This document shows, piece after piece, positions 50,048 to 59,869 of a DNA stretch of 64,000 nt; position 1 is the stretch's first letter, and each line of letters opens with the position of its first letter. Below the pieces are notes generated by a model. That model saw only the letters and a list, made by a program, of their open reading frames with translations, was not told the DNA's origin and made no database searches. The translations under genes and the position numbers were made by a program. This DNA comes from Lachnospiraceae bacterium (GTDB lineage Bacteria > Bacillota > Clostridia > Lachnospirales > Lachnospiraceae), in contig JAFVSN010000007.1 in assembly GCA_017503735.1 (NCBI GenBank), positions 62,001 to 126,000 of the forward strand, in the 5' to 3' direction.

Positions 50048-53041
50048 ATGAAAAAGAGGTTAAGTATACTATTAGTAGTAGTGACCCTTGTGTTTGCCGG
50101 TTGCCAAAACAGTACACCGACTGCAACGCCGGAACCGACCAAGGAGCCAGAAGTAACCGCAACACAGGAACCGATTGTAACGACGGAAGCGGTAACTCCG
50201 ACGGAAGTGCCGGAGATGACAAAAGAGCCGGAACCGACCGCGACACCGGAACCAACTGCAACGCCGGAACCGACCGCGACACCGGAACCGACGGTTACAC
50301 CGGAGCCGGATTATATTACGAAAAATAACCTGATCGTCAACACAACGGGAGAATATACCTGTGACAGTTATTTGGTTCACGGTGAACTTGCGGAGTTCGG
50401 GATATCCGGTCACCCGGACGGGGAGACCGTGGCGGCTACGTTTTCGGGGACGGTGGAAATCTCTGAAGCTTTAAGCGAAGATGGTGAGAGTAAGGTGATT
50501 ACGGCAGTATTCCGGCATAAGCCGGTTCTGGCGGATTGCTTATACTGCTTTGGGGTAGGCGGATATGCAGGCTTTATGGACCGCTATACCGGTATGACCT
50601 ATACCCCATATGATTTTGATGTTGAAGAAACTTTTTCCATAGAAGTAAACGGAAAAATGTGTGAGTTTACCTGTCATTTGAATTCCGTAGTTGCAGAGAC
50701 AGAAAATGATTTCTTTGTTGAAACCCATACAATAACGGTACCGGCAGACTATGACGGTACGATGTTCTATTTTGCAACCTGGGGGGAAGAAACACTGCAG
50801 GTAATGGATACGTTCCTTGGAAAAACGGTGCAGCTTGATGCATTGCCGAATGAAAAGGGAATTTTACTGTTTGCCGGAAAGGGAGAGGAAGCGGAACCGA
50901 CAGAGACACCGGTGCCGACAAAAACGCCGGAACCGACTTTAACACCGGAGGCAAGCCTGACCCCGGAACCGACTGCGACGCCAAAGCCGACCGAAGCCCC
51001 GGAACCGACTGCGACGCCAAAGCCGACCGCAACGCCAAAGCCGACCGCAACGCCAAAGCCGACCGCAACCCCAAAGCCGACCGCAACACCAAAGCCGACT
51101 GCAACGCCAAAACCTACGGCAACTCCGAAGCCGACCGAAGCACCGGTTCCGGAAGGGCTGCTTTATAAGGGACCGCTGCCGGGGGCAATCGGGGAAAACC
51201 GATGTGTTGTAATTACAGGTTATACCGGAACAGAGAAGCATTTGGTGATTCCGGGGACAATTAACGGTGAGGTTGTAAGAGAGATTAAATTCGATAAGTT
51301 TAAGGTTAATACAAGTCTCGAAAGTATTGTTATTCCGGAGGCAGTGGATTATATTACGGGCGACGCTTTTAGCGCATGTACGAATTTAAAGGAAGTTGTG
51401 TATCTGAAAGGTTGGGTGCATTTGGGAAAGGCGTATGCGAACGATACCGGTTTGACGGAAATAATACTTCCGGATAATATTCGCTATCTTGATGGTACAT
51501 TTTCGGGCTGCACAAACTTGGAATATGTTGAATTACCGAAGGACTTGACAAATTTAAGGGATACGTTTTCCGGTTGTACCGGTTTGAAGGAGGTTGTAAT
51601 TCCGGACGGAGTAAGCGATATAGAAGGTGCGTTTTTCGGTTGCACAAGCTTGGAAAAGATAGAACTTCCGGAGGGAATAGAAGAGATTGGAGCAAATGCA
51701 TTTTCAGGTTGTACCGGGTTGAAAGAGATAAGTATACCTAGTTCGGTGAAAGTAATAGAGAGAGGGGCCTTTTCCGGATGCAGTGGTTTAGAAACCATTG
51801 AATTGCAGGAAGGATTAAAGCGGATTGATATGGAGGCTTTTGAGGGCTGTAGCAGTCTGAGAGAGATTACGATACCGGCGGGAGTGGAAGAAATCGGGTC
51901 GGGTATATTTGACGGTTGTAGCAATCTAAGGGTTGTAATCGAAGCGGAAAAAGTGAATTGGTCATTTGCGGACTGCGAAAGTCTCACGGAAGTAATTTTG
52001 TCAGATAATGTTACTGAAATAGGTATGGAAGCATTCAAAAGATGTAAGAATTTAAAAAAGATTACGATTCCAAAAAATATTAAAAAAATAGGTCTTATGG
52101 CCTTTTTTGAATGTGAGAATCTGGCAGAGATAGAATTTAAAGGAATACCGTCTACCATCGGCAATCAGGCCTTTGTCGGCACGTTATGGATGAGAAATGA
52201 GGCGGCAAAATCTGATGTGGTCGTTTTAGGGGATTATGTACTTGGTGTGGCAGAGGACGCGGAACATGTAACGATTCCGGAAGGCGTAAAGGTGATTGCT
52301 TATAAAGCATGTAAGGGGAATTCAAGTCTACGAAGTGTGACCCTTCCAAAAAGTTTAATCGAGATACAGCAAGAAGCATTTAAGGAATGTACGAATTTAG
52401 AGTCCATAACATTGCCTGATAACTTGGAATCTATAGGAACTCAAGCGTTTATGAAAACCAAATTAAAGAGTATATCGATACCGGGAACGGTAAAAACAAT
52501 GGGAGAGAACATATTTTGGGAGTGTAGGGAACTTGAGAAAGCGGTACTTGGTGAGGGCATAGAGAAGACTGGAAAAGATCTGTTTTCAAATTGTTCGGCA
52601 TTACGGGAGGTTACGTTACCGAAAAGTTTGTCGGTAATATCAGAATTCACCTTTTTCGGATGCAAATCTTTAGCAGATGTGATGATCCCTGATAACGTGA
52701 AAAAAATAGGGGTATATGCCTTTGCATACTGTGAAAGCTTAGGGGAGATAAAAGTTCCGAAAAAAGTAACAGAAATGAATGAATGTACTTTTATCGGATG
52801 CAAATCCGCAGAGTTTACATTCTCAAGCGATATTACGTTCTTAGGAATATATGCTTTCAAGGATTGTTATAATCTGAAGGAGGTTAGTTTGGCCGATGAT
52901 ATGGTATACGCCGGAGGAGCATGGAGCAGTACGGCCAATCCGTTCTGTGGCTGTGGGGACCAGTTGGTACTATATGTGAAAAATGGCTCGATTTTTCAGA
53001 AATATGCGGAAAGCGTAGGGATTCGTTGTGTAACCCGGTAA
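50048..53041 (+). CDS. BspA-type leucine-rich-repeat lipoprotein with PT linkers
   Basis: The 997-residue lipoprotein (LVFAGCQN) has a first Pro-Thr-Glu linker (about 20-85), a beta-rich domain (about 95-270), a second longer linker of repeated PTATPK units (about 285-365), then roughly 20 BspA-type leucine-rich repeats (pattern IGxxAFxxCxxLxxIxIPxxVxxI), for example EIGANAFSGCTGLKEISIPS. Such surface proteins mediate adhesion. ATG 50048 follows AGAAGGAG. Confidence 0.88.
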   Translation: MKKRLSILLVVVTLVFAGCQNSTPTATPEPTKEPEVTATQEPIVTTEAVTPTEVPEMTKEPEPTATPEPTATPEPTATPEPTVTPEPDYITKNNLIVNTTGEYTCDSYLVHGELAEFGISGHPDGETVAATFSGTVEISEALSEDGESKVITAVFRHKPVLADCLYCFGVGGYAGFMDRYTGMTYTPYDFDVEETFSIEVNGKMCEFTCHLNSVVAETENDFFVETHTITVPADYDGTMFYFATWGEETLQVMDTFLGKTVQLDALPNEKGILLFAGKGEEAEPTETPVPTKTPEPTLTPEASLTPEPTATPKPTEAPEPTATPKPTATPKPTATPKPTATPKPTATPKPTATPKPTATPKPTEAPVPEGLLYKGPLPGAIGENRCVVITGYTGTEKHLVIPGTINGEVVREIKFDKFKVNTSLESIVIPEAVDYITGDAFSACTNLKEVVYLKGWVHLGKAYANDTGLTEIILPDNIRYLDGTFSGCTNLEYVELPKDLTNLRDTFSGCTGLKEVVIPDGVSDIEGAFFGCTSLEKIELPEGIEEIGANAFSGCTGLKEISIPSSVKVIERGAFSGCSGLETIELQEGLKRIDMEAFEGCSSLREITIPAGVEEIGSGIFDGCSNLRVVIEAEKVNWSFADCESLTEVILSDNVTEIGMEAFKRCKNLKKITIPKNIKKIGLMAFFECENLAEIEFKGIPSTIGNQAFVGTLWMRNEAAKSDVVVLGDYVLGVAEDAEHVTIPEGVKVIAYKACKGNSSLRSVTLPKSLIEIQQEAFKECTNLESITLPDNLESIGTQAFMKTKLKSISIPGTVKTMGENIFWECRELEKAVLGEGIEKTGKDLFSNCSALREVTLPKSLSVISEFTFFGCKSLADVMIPDNVKKIGVYAFAYCESLGEIKVPKKVTEMNECTFIGCKSAEFTFSSDITFLGIYAFKDCYNLKEVSLADDMVYAGGAWSSTANPFCGCGDQLVLYVKNGSIFQKYAESVGIRCVTR
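50890..51145 (+). repeat. Tandem codon repeats of the PT linker
   Basis: Units of 18 bases of the type CCGACCGCAACGCCAAAG encode PTATPK and are repeated about nine times with few changes, a likely site of repeat-number variation. Confidence 0.8.
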
Positions 53042-53067
53042 TGATTCAAAAATAAGGTCTGATTTTA

Positions 53068-53098
53068 GGGACAGGGCGGCATGCCTTGTCCCGCTTTT
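53068..53098 (+). terminator. Terminator of the LRR gene
   Basis: GGGACAGGGC (53068-53077) pairs with GCCTTGTCCC (53083-53092), then a T-run. Confidence 0.85.
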
Positions 53099-53143
53099 TT
53101 GTGTGTGAGATTATGTTGGATGAGATATAGACCGACGCACAGC

Positions 53144-53204
53144 AAAACGTGATAGAAATAATGACCCGAAAAAGAATCCGATTGATTTCGGGAAAGGGTA
53201 TTGA
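53144..53204 (+). repeat. Displaced copy of the dehydrogenase gene 3' end
   Basis: Identical at 58 of 61 positions to 46337-46397, including the stop codon, but not attached to any reading frame. It is followed by a promoter. Confidence 0.9.
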
Positions 53205-53218
53205 GTTATCGGAATCGT

Positions 53219-53247
53219 TTGACAACAAACACAATTCGTTGTATCAT
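53219..53247 (+). promoter_or_regulatory. Promoter of the U32-like gene
   Basis: TTGACA (53219-53224) and TATCAT (53242-53247), 17 bases apart. Confidence 0.6.
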
Positions 53248-53315
53248 ATACTGTAGAAATTACAGATGTCTATGCTTAAGAGAAAGCGAAGGCGATAGAT
53301 ACGAGGAGGATTACG

Positions 53316-54251
53316 ATGGAAGTTAATTTTTATTTGCCGGGGTTACGCAGAAATTTCCCGATTAACGTTACGCTTATCCGTTTGCTCAGGGAGCATCCCG
53401 AGTTTTTTAGGGAAGGAGTAAAGATCGGTGCGTGTTACGGAGAGTTTCCGGCGTCTTTATGGAATGGCGGAAGAGTATCCAGACCGGATATGTGCGATGA
53501 AAGATTCATCAATATGTGTATCAAGACAATGAATGATTTCGGCATTCCGATTCGATATACCTATACGAATGTGACATTGGATGAAAATGACTTATCGGAT
53601 CCGTATTGTAATTATTGTTTGAAAGCGGCACATAACGGAATGAACGGAGTTATTTTGGTTTCTCCGATTTTAGAGGAGTATGTGCGGAAAAATTATCCGA
53701 AGATGCAGATTATCAGTTCAACCTGTAAAGTAATCAAAGGAATTGACGGAGTAAACGAGGAACTGAAAAAAGATTACGACATGGTTGTTTTGGATTATAA
53801 TCTGAACAATCAATTTGAAGAACTGGAAAAAATTGAGGACAAGGGCAGATGTGAGATTCTTGTGAATGCGTTGTGTGCACCGAAATGTCCGGCAAGAGCA
53901 GCACACTATAAGTTTATTTCGGAAAATCAAAGAACGGCCGTAAATAACCGAAAGCTTCCGAAGGATCAGATGGTTCCGTTGAAGACCTGGGATTATAAAG
54001 GATGTAAAGGGGGACGAAATCTCTATGACATTCAGAGTTTTTGTACCTATGTGTCTCCGGAGGATATTTGGGAGAAGTATGTTCCGATGGGCTTCCATAA
54101 CTTTAAGTTGGAAGGACGTACCGAGCATATCTTTTCCGTGATTGAGCTGTATGTTCATTATATGATTAAGTCGGAATATCAAGGCAAGGTGCGTTTCATT
54201 CTGTGGGATAATATGGAAAGATTAAAGATTATCCAGGTAAATCAGCCGTAG
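53316..54251 (+). CDS. Peptidase U32-like protein
   Basis: The 311-residue protein has the conserved look of the U32 family without the collagenase extension: RYTYTNVTLDENDLSDPYCNYC, VNALCAPKCPARAAHY and the ending GFHNFKLEGRTE. U32 proteins are barrel proteins, some of which act in tRNA or ubiquinone hydroxylation and bind Fe-S clusters through cysteines; several Cys occur here. Function unknown. GAGGAGG precedes the ATG and a terminator follows, so it is monocistronic. Confidence 0.6.
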   Translation: MEVNFYLPGLRRNFPINVTLIRLLREHPEFFREGVKIGACYGEFPASLWNGGRVSRPDMCDERFINMCIKTMNDFGIPIRYTYTNVTLDENDLSDPYCNYCLKAAHNGMNGVILVSPILEEYVRKNYPKMQIISSTCKVIKGIDGVNEELKKDYDMVVLDYNLNNQFEELEKIEDKGRCEILVNALCAPKCPARAAHYKFISENQRTAVNNRKLPKDQMVPLKTWDYKGCKGGRNLYDIQSFCTYVSPEDIWEKYVPMGFHNFKLEGRTEHIFSVIELYVHYMIKSEYQGKVRFILWDNMERLKIIQVNQP

Positions 54252-54315
54252 GAAGATACAAATAAAACCGGAGTTATTCTTGTAAGATACAATGCAAGGA
54301 ATATTTCTCGATTTG

Positions 54316-54347
54316 AAAGGGATAGAGCAGGACTCTATCCCTTTTTT
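54316..54347 (+). terminator. Terminator after the U32-like gene
   Basis: AAAGGGATAGAG-CAGGA-CTCTATCCCTTT with a long T-run. Confidence 0.9.
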
Positions 54348-54412
54348 TATGTAAAAAACAACTTAATATTATTGACGAATATTTGAAAATATTACGATAT
54401 ACGAAAATAGTA

Positions 54413-54440
54413 TTGCAATTTTAAAATAAGCTTGTATAAT
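54413..54440 (+). promoter_or_regulatory. Promoter of the ABC exporter operon
   Basis: TTGCAA (54413-54418) and TATAAT (54435-54440), 16 bases apart. Confidence 0.6.
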
Positions 54441-54536
54441 GTAAATAACAATGAATCTGCAAATAGATAAAACACAGAAAAATCAAGGAAAAAGTGACTT
54501 GATTGACTTCTTAAAAAGTGGCTGAGGAGGAAAAAT

Positions 54537-56309
54537 ATGGAGACGAAGAAGCACTCAAAGATGGCCTGGCTATGGGAAAATATGAAGGGCTACAGGCTGA
54601 TTTATCTCGTAGGTGTTCTTGGTACGATCGTTTACAATGTAATGCAGTTGACGGTTCCTTACATCACGCAACACATTATCGATTTGTTCCTGACCGGTGA
54701 TGATGCAGCGGCGAATCTGGTAAACAAAAGGGATTTGTTTTTTCAATTGATTATCGCAATGATCGTGCTGACGTTTGTAAGAACATTGATTGTTTATTTG
54801 GTTTGTATGGATGTGGAGCATGTATCCCAGAAGGTATTGTATCGTGTCAGAACTCACTTATTTGACAAGATTGAACGACAGGATATGAGTTTTTACAATA
54901 CCTATCGTACCGGTGACTTGATGACCCGTGTAACCGGTGACCTGGATGCGGTACGTCATATGATTGCCTGGGTAATCCGGAGTATCGTGGAGTCCTTTGC
55001 ATTATTGTTGGCGACAGCGGTATACTTTTTCTATATGGATTGGCGTCTGGCATTATCCATTTTGGCGATTGCACCGTTTATTTTGATTGTTATTGTGTTG
55101 TTCCGTAATAAGGTGGCACCGAGACATAAGGAACTTCGTGAGAAGTTATCTCATTTAAATACGGCGGCACAGGAAAATATTTCCGGAAACCGTGTTGTAA
55201 AAGCCTTTGCGAGAGAAGATTATGAGATTAAGAAGTTTGATGAGCGCAGTGTGGACTTTTCCAAAACCAATAAGAAGACAGCGCTTACCTGGATTACATA
55301 TTTCCCATATATTGAAACTTTCGCGAACCTGATGTCCATTGCCCTTTTGGTGGTAGGCGGTTTGTTCATCATTAACGGAAGTCTTACCATGGGAGAGTAC
55401 GTTGCCTTTTCCGGACTTATCTGGGCAGTACAGAACCCGATGCGTATGCTCGGTAATATTATGAATGAATTCCAGAGATTTTCCGCAGCCTCCGATAAGG
55501 TTATGGAGATTTATTATTCCGAACCGTCTATTGTAGATAAGGAAGATGCCATTGACCTGCCGAATCGTTTCAAGGGTAAGGTGGAGTTCAGAAACGTCAG
55601 CTTTAAGTACGAAGACGGAAACCTGCCGGTATTGCATAATATTTCCTTTGTAGCAAATCCGGGTGAAACCGTGGCTATCATGGGTGAAACCGGTTGCGGA
55701 AAAACTTCCATGATACAGTTGATTCCGCGCTTTTATGAGCCGACAGAAGGTGAAGTACTGATAGACGGTATCAATGTTAGTGATATGAAGTTGACCCAGC
55801 TCCGTAAAAACATCGGTCTGGCAACCCAGGATGTATTGTTATATTCCGATACCATTGACGGTAACATTGCATACGGTGACAGTAGCCTGACGAAAGAAGA
55901 AGTAGAGAAGTTTGCGAAGTATTCTGCGGCGGCAAAGTTCATCACAAAGATGCCGGATGGATATGATACCATCGTAGGAGAACGCGGTGTTGGTCTTTCC
56001 GGTGGACAGAAGCAGAGAATTTCCCTGGCGAGAGCTTTGGCGGTGAAACCTGCGATTCTTATTTTGGATGATACCACTTCAGCGGTGGATATGGAAACGG
56101 AGAAACAGATTCAGCATAGCTTAAACGAACTGGATTTCCCGTGTACGAAGTTAATTATTGCACAACGTGTTTCTACTACAAAGTTTGCGGATAAGATCCT
56201 GATTATTCAGGGGGGCCGCATTACCGAAGAGGGTACTCACGATGAACTGGTTGCCAAGAAGGGGTATTATTACAGTCTTGTGCAGTTACAGACCGGAGAG
56301 GAGGTATAA
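54537..56309 (+). CDS. ABC exporter half-transporter A (degenerate-site subunit)
   Basis: The 590-residue protein has six membrane helices (to about residue 320) and one ATPase domain with Walker A GETGCGKTS, signature LSGGQKQR and Walker B ILILDDTTSAVD. Asp replaces the usual catalytic Glu after Walker B, the mark of the non-hydrolysing site in heterodimeric exporters (BmrC/LmrC type). It pairs with the next gene. Likely exports drugs or lipid-like molecules. GAGGAGG precedes the ATG. Confidence 0.92.
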   Translation: METKKHSKMAWLWENMKGYRLIYLVGVLGTIVYNVMQLTVPYITQHIIDLFLTGDDAAANLVNKRDLFFQLIIAMIVLTFVRTLIVYLVCMDVEHVSQKVLYRVRTHLFDKIERQDMSFYNTYRTGDLMTRVTGDLDAVRHMIAWVIRSIVESFALLLATAVYFFYMDWRLALSILAIAPFILIVIVLFRNKVAPRHKELREKLSHLNTAAQENISGNRVVKAFAREDYEIKKFDERSVDFSKTNKKTALTWITYFPYIETFANLMSIALLVVGGLFIINGSLTMGEYVAFSGLIWAVQNPMRMLGNIMNEFQRFSAASDKVMEIYYSEPSIVDKEDAIDLPNRFKGKVEFRNVSFKYEDGNLPVLHNISFVANPGETVAIMGETGCGKTSMIQLIPRFYEPTEGEVLIDGINVSDMKLTQLRKNIGLATQDVLLYSDTIDGNIAYGDSSLTKEEVEKFAKYSAAAKFITKMPDGYDTIVGERGVGLSGGQKQRISLARALAVKPAILILDDTTSAVDMETEKQIQHSLNELDFPCTKLIIAQRVSTTKFADKILIIQGGRITEEGTHDELVAKKGYYYSLVQLQTGEEV

Positions 56310-56311
56310 TC

Positions 56312-58093
56312 ATGGCGAGAAGAAATACATACAAAGAAGACGAAGTCTTAGAAACCCCTTTTGATTATCACCACCTGTTACGTGCCTTTGTATATATTAA
56401 AAAGTACTTAGGTAAAATGATTTTTGCTTTGATTCTAAGTGCCATCGGCGGTGTTACCGGCTTGTTTGGACCGATGATTACCCAAAAGGCATTGGACGTT
56501 GCGATTCCGGATGAGAATGTAAAAATGTTGCTTATGTTGGTGGGGCTGCTTTGTATCTGCTTCATTTTAAGTATTATTTTTACTACGGTTCGTTCCAAAA
56601 TCATGATAAATGTCAGCCAGAATATCATTTATGACATTCGAAAGGATGTATTTGAACATTTACAGAAACTGCCGTTCCAGTATTATGACGACAGACCGCA
56701 CGGAAAGATTTTGATTCGAGTGGTAAACTACGTAAACTCTGTGTCGGATATGTTGTCCAACGGATTGATTAATGTAGTGCTTGAAATTATGAACCTGGTA
56801 TTTATCGTTATTTTCATGTTCTGCGTTAATGTTAAACTTTCACTGGTGGTTATGACCGGTGTGCCGATTCTTGCGGCGTTTATGTTCTGGATTAAGAATA
56901 AGCAGAGAAAGGCATGGCAGCAGGTATCCAATAAGAATTCCAATCTGAATGCCTATCTGCAGGAAAACATTGTAGGTGCAAGAATTACCCAGATGTTTGC
57001 CCGGGAAGAAGAGAATGCGGAGACGTTTGCGGAGCTTTCCGACCGTTGCCGGACCACATGGTTTAAGGCTGTTATGTACAGTAACCTTGTATGGCCGGGA
57101 ATTGATAATATTTCTGTTTGGGTAAGAGCGGCGGTGTTTATTGTAGGCCTCATCTTTATGGGGGCGGGCGAAGTAAGTCTCGGTGTTATCGTTGCAATAA
57201 CTTCCTATGCCGCACGGTTCTGGCAGCCGATTATGAACCTTGGTAATATTTTTAATAACTTTATTAATAACATTGCTTATTTGGAACGTATTTTTGAGAC
57301 CCTGGACGAGCCGGTAACGGTTGACGATGCGGAGGATGCTACCGAGCTGCCGCCGATTAAGGGAGACGTAACCTTTGAGAATGTAACCTTTGCTTATGAA
57401 GAAGGAAAGGATGTTTTAAAGAATGTATCCTTTACCGTAAAAGCCGGTGAGAGCGTGGCACTTGTGGGACCTACCGGTGCGGGTAAGAGTACCATTGTTA
57501 ACCTGATTTCCCGTTTCTATAATGTGAATCAAGGACGTGTCTTGATTGACGGGCAGGATATTGCGAAGGTGACGCTACATTCCCTTCGTTCCCAGATGGG
57601 TATTATGTTGCAGGATAGCTTCATTTTCTCCGGAACCATTGAAGATAACATTCGTTACGGTAAGTTGGATGCGACCACAGAGGAGATTATAAATTCCAGT
57701 AAGACGGTTTGCGCGGATGAGTTTATTTCAAGATTCCAGGATGGCTATCAGACCGAGGTAAAGGAACGAGGTTCCCTTCTTTCCCAAGGACAGAAGCAGC
57801 TGATCTCCTTTGCGAGAACCCTTCTTTCCGACCCGGCGATACTGGTACTTGATGAAGCAACCTCCAGTATCGATGTACAGACGGAGAAGGCGTTACAGCA
57901 AGGCTTAAATGCAATGCTTCAGGGAAGAACTTCTTTTATCATTGCACACAGACTTTCTACCATTAAGAACTGTGACAAGATTATGTATATTGATCAGGGC
58001 GGTATCGTAGAATGCGGAAGCCATGATGAATTGATAGCAAAGAAGGGCTACTATTATAAGTTGTATACGGCGCAGATGGATGATATTGCGTAG
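56312..58093 (+). CDS. ABC exporter half-transporter B (canonical-Glu subunit)
   Basis: The 593-residue partner has six membrane helices and an ATPase domain with Walker A GPTGAGKST, Walker B ILVLDEATSSID (Glu present) and a noncanonical signature LLSQGQKQ. Together with subunit A this gives one normal and one degenerate ATP site, as in BmrC/BmrD and TM287/288. It starts three bases after the previous stop. A terminator follows at 58104. Confidence 0.92.
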   Translation: MARRNTYKEDEVLETPFDYHHLLRAFVYIKKYLGKMIFALILSAIGGVTGLFGPMITQKALDVAIPDENVKMLLMLVGLLCICFILSIIFTTVRSKIMINVSQNIIYDIRKDVFEHLQKLPFQYYDDRPHGKILIRVVNYVNSVSDMLSNGLINVVLEIMNLVFIVIFMFCVNVKLSLVVMTGVPILAAFMFWIKNKQRKAWQQVSNKNSNLNAYLQENIVGARITQMFAREEENAETFAELSDRCRTTWFKAVMYSNLVWPGIDNISVWVRAAVFIVGLIFMGAGEVSLGVIVAITSYAARFWQPIMNLGNIFNNFINNIAYLERIFETLDEPVTVDDAEDATELPPIKGDVTFENVTFAYEEGKDVLKNVSFTVKAGESVALVGPTGAGKSTIVNLISRFYNVNQGRVLIDGQDIAKVTLHSLRSQMGIMLQDSFIFSGTIEDNIRYGKLDATTEEIINSSKTVCADEFISRFQDGYQTEVKERGSLLSQGQKQLISFARTLLSDPAILVLDEATSSIDVQTEKALQQGLNAMLQGRTSFIIAHRLSTIKNCDKIMYIDQGGIVECGSHDELIAKKGYYYKLYTAQMDDIA

Positions 58094-58103
58094 GTAAGAT
58101 AGA

Positions 58104-58150
58104 ACAAAAACGGGTTGTTGCATGAATGGTGCGGCGACCCGTTTTTGTCA
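58104..58150 (+). terminator. Terminator of the ABC exporter operon
   Basis: ACAAAAACGGGT (58104-58115) pairs with ACCCGTTTTTGT (58137-58148). Confidence 0.85.
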
Positions 58151-58291
58151 TACAACAAAAATATTTCCTTTAATAGACAGATTTCTCTGTGTATGTTATA
58201 ATAGAGTAGGGAATACAGAGAAGAGTAAAAGTGAATGAATACGAGTCTTTTCCTTGTTTCAAACAAATCTAAAGTATAAAGACAGACTGTT

Positions 58292-58597
58292 TTGTTTGAT
58301 TTTTGGGAATCTAAGGGAATGCGAATTGAGGATGCAATGGATACTGCGGTACAGCATTGCATAAACTGTAATGTTCTTAGGGAGTTTTTGGTTGCGCATA
58401 GAGCGGAGGTGATATGCGTGTGTTTGACAGAGTTTAATGAGAAAGTGTTTGTTGATTCCATACGAGAAGAAGGTCGTCTTGAAGGAAAGCTTTCTGTGGT
58501 GATACAACTTGTTAAAAAGGGACGTTTATCAATTGAGGAGGCTGTGGAGGAACTTCAAATCGGCAAAGAAGAGTTTATGAAGCTATTAGAATCGTAA
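58292..58597 (+). pseudogene. C-terminal remnant of an Rpn/PD-(D/E)XK transposase-like nuclease
   Basis: The 101-residue frame starts from a weak TTG without a ribosome site. Its sequence (IEDAMDTAVQHCINCNVLREFLVAHRAEV, then IREEGRLEGK and an EEAVEEL tail) is the usual C-terminal end of Rpn-family recombination-promoting nuclease proteins common in Lachnospiraceae. The N-terminal nuclease domain is absent, so this is a decayed fragment. Confidence 0.7.
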
Positions 58598-58703
58598 GCT
58601 TTTTAAAAGAGTTAGGGGGATAAGAGCAAATCATTTGTAAAACAGGGAGGCTGTTGGACATGATTTGCTCTTTTTAGTAAGAGATACGAAGGGATTAGTA
58701 ATT

Positions 58704-59732
58704 ATGGAGAATGTAAAATTAATCGGGCGTGTGATGCCATTAGACGATACACTTTGGATGGCTCTTTCCGGGACGGGAGTTGAGTTTTCGGCAACGGGAA
58801 AGTTTGTGAAGGTTACCTTTTTAGCGGATGATACTTGGAGCGGGGCACCGGAGAACCGGGCACGTGTGGCTGTGTATGTGGACGGGAAACGGGTTACGGA
58901 TGAGTTGTTAGACCAACCGGAAATGACCGTTACGGCATTTAACTGTGAGCGTGAAGAAACACATACAATCAGAATAATCAAGCTTTCCGAGTCCGCTATG
59001 TCAACCTGCGGTATTTCTGGGATTGAAACGGACGGGGAGATTCATCCGACGGAACAGAAGAACATGCTCATTGAGTTTATCGGAGATTCTATTACCTGCG
59101 GCTATGGTGTGGATGACGAGGACCGGGATCATCACTTTGCTACCGGGACGGAGGATGTGACCCGGGCCTATGCCTATAAAACGGCACAGACATTGGACGC
59201 GGATTACAGTATGGTTTCCTTCAGCGGATACGGTATTGTTTCCGGTTATACCGCTACCGGGGAAAAACTCGGGAATCAGCTGGTGCCGGACTATTATGAG
59301 AAGTTGGGATTCTCCTTTGGGACATATAAGGGAGAGTACAAACCGCAGAATATATCCTGGGACTTCACGAGACGACAGCCGGATTTGATTGTAATGAATC
59401 TTGGTACCAATGACATGAGTTATGTGTTGGATAAATCGGACCGAAGAGAAGAGTATATCACCGGGTATCTGACATTTTTAAAAACAATACGGAGAAACAA
59501 CGCAAATGCAAAGATTCTCTGTGTTCTTGGAATTATGGGAGAAGCTCTGTGTTCTGCAGTGGAAGAGACAGTGGAACGCTATAAAAAGGAAACAGGGGAT
59601 GCAGAGATTTTCTATATGGGCTTTACGGACCAGCTTCCGGAGGACGGGTATGTTGCAGACTGGCATCCGACAGAGACAACCCATGTCAAAGCGGCGGAGA
59701 AACTTGCGGGACAGATAGAAAGAATCATGTAA
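58704..59732 (+). CDS. CE2-like SGNH acetyl esterase
   Basis: The 342-residue protein has an N-terminal jelly-roll (GRVMPLDDTLWMALSGTGVEF) and an SGNH hydrolase domain with GDSITCGYG, the GTND block and the catalytic DWHPTETTH, the arrangement of carbohydrate esterase family 2. It would remove acetyl groups from sugars. No signal peptide is seen, so it probably acts on imported oligosaccharides. ATG 58704 follows AAGGGA. The MFS gene 138 bases downstream could import such compounds. Confidence 0.85.
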   Translation: MENVKLIGRVMPLDDTLWMALSGTGVEFSATGKFVKVTFLADDTWSGAPENRARVAVYVDGKRVTDELLDQPEMTVTAFNCEREETHTIRIIKLSESAMSTCGISGIETDGEIHPTEQKNMLIEFIGDSITCGYGVDDEDRDHHFATGTEDVTRAYAYKTAQTLDADYSMVSFSGYGIVSGYTATGEKLGNQLVPDYYEKLGFSFGTYKGEYKPQNISWDFTRRQPDLIVMNLGTNDMSYVLDKSDRREEYITGYLTFLKTIRRNNANAKILCVLGIMGEALCSAVEETVERYKKETGDAEIFYMGFTDQLPEDGYVADWHPTETTHVKAAEKLAGQIERIM

Positions 59733-59869
59733 CGGAAAAAACTTGAAAGATTACCTATTTATTTGGTAAGGAAAATGTGATATGATATATATTGTGTGGG
59801 AGAAGACGAAACATAGGAAGGAACCGAAGGAAGAATGCTTCTTGTAAAATAAAAGTGTCAGGTGAATTT

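Noticed and set aside
50890-51145. CRISPR-like array
   Set aside because: The repeats are in-frame codons for PTATPK with no spacers; no cas genes are nearby.
54518-54700. A 60-residue ORF overlapping the start of the ABC exporter
   Set aside because: It is an out-of-frame shadow of the exporter gene.
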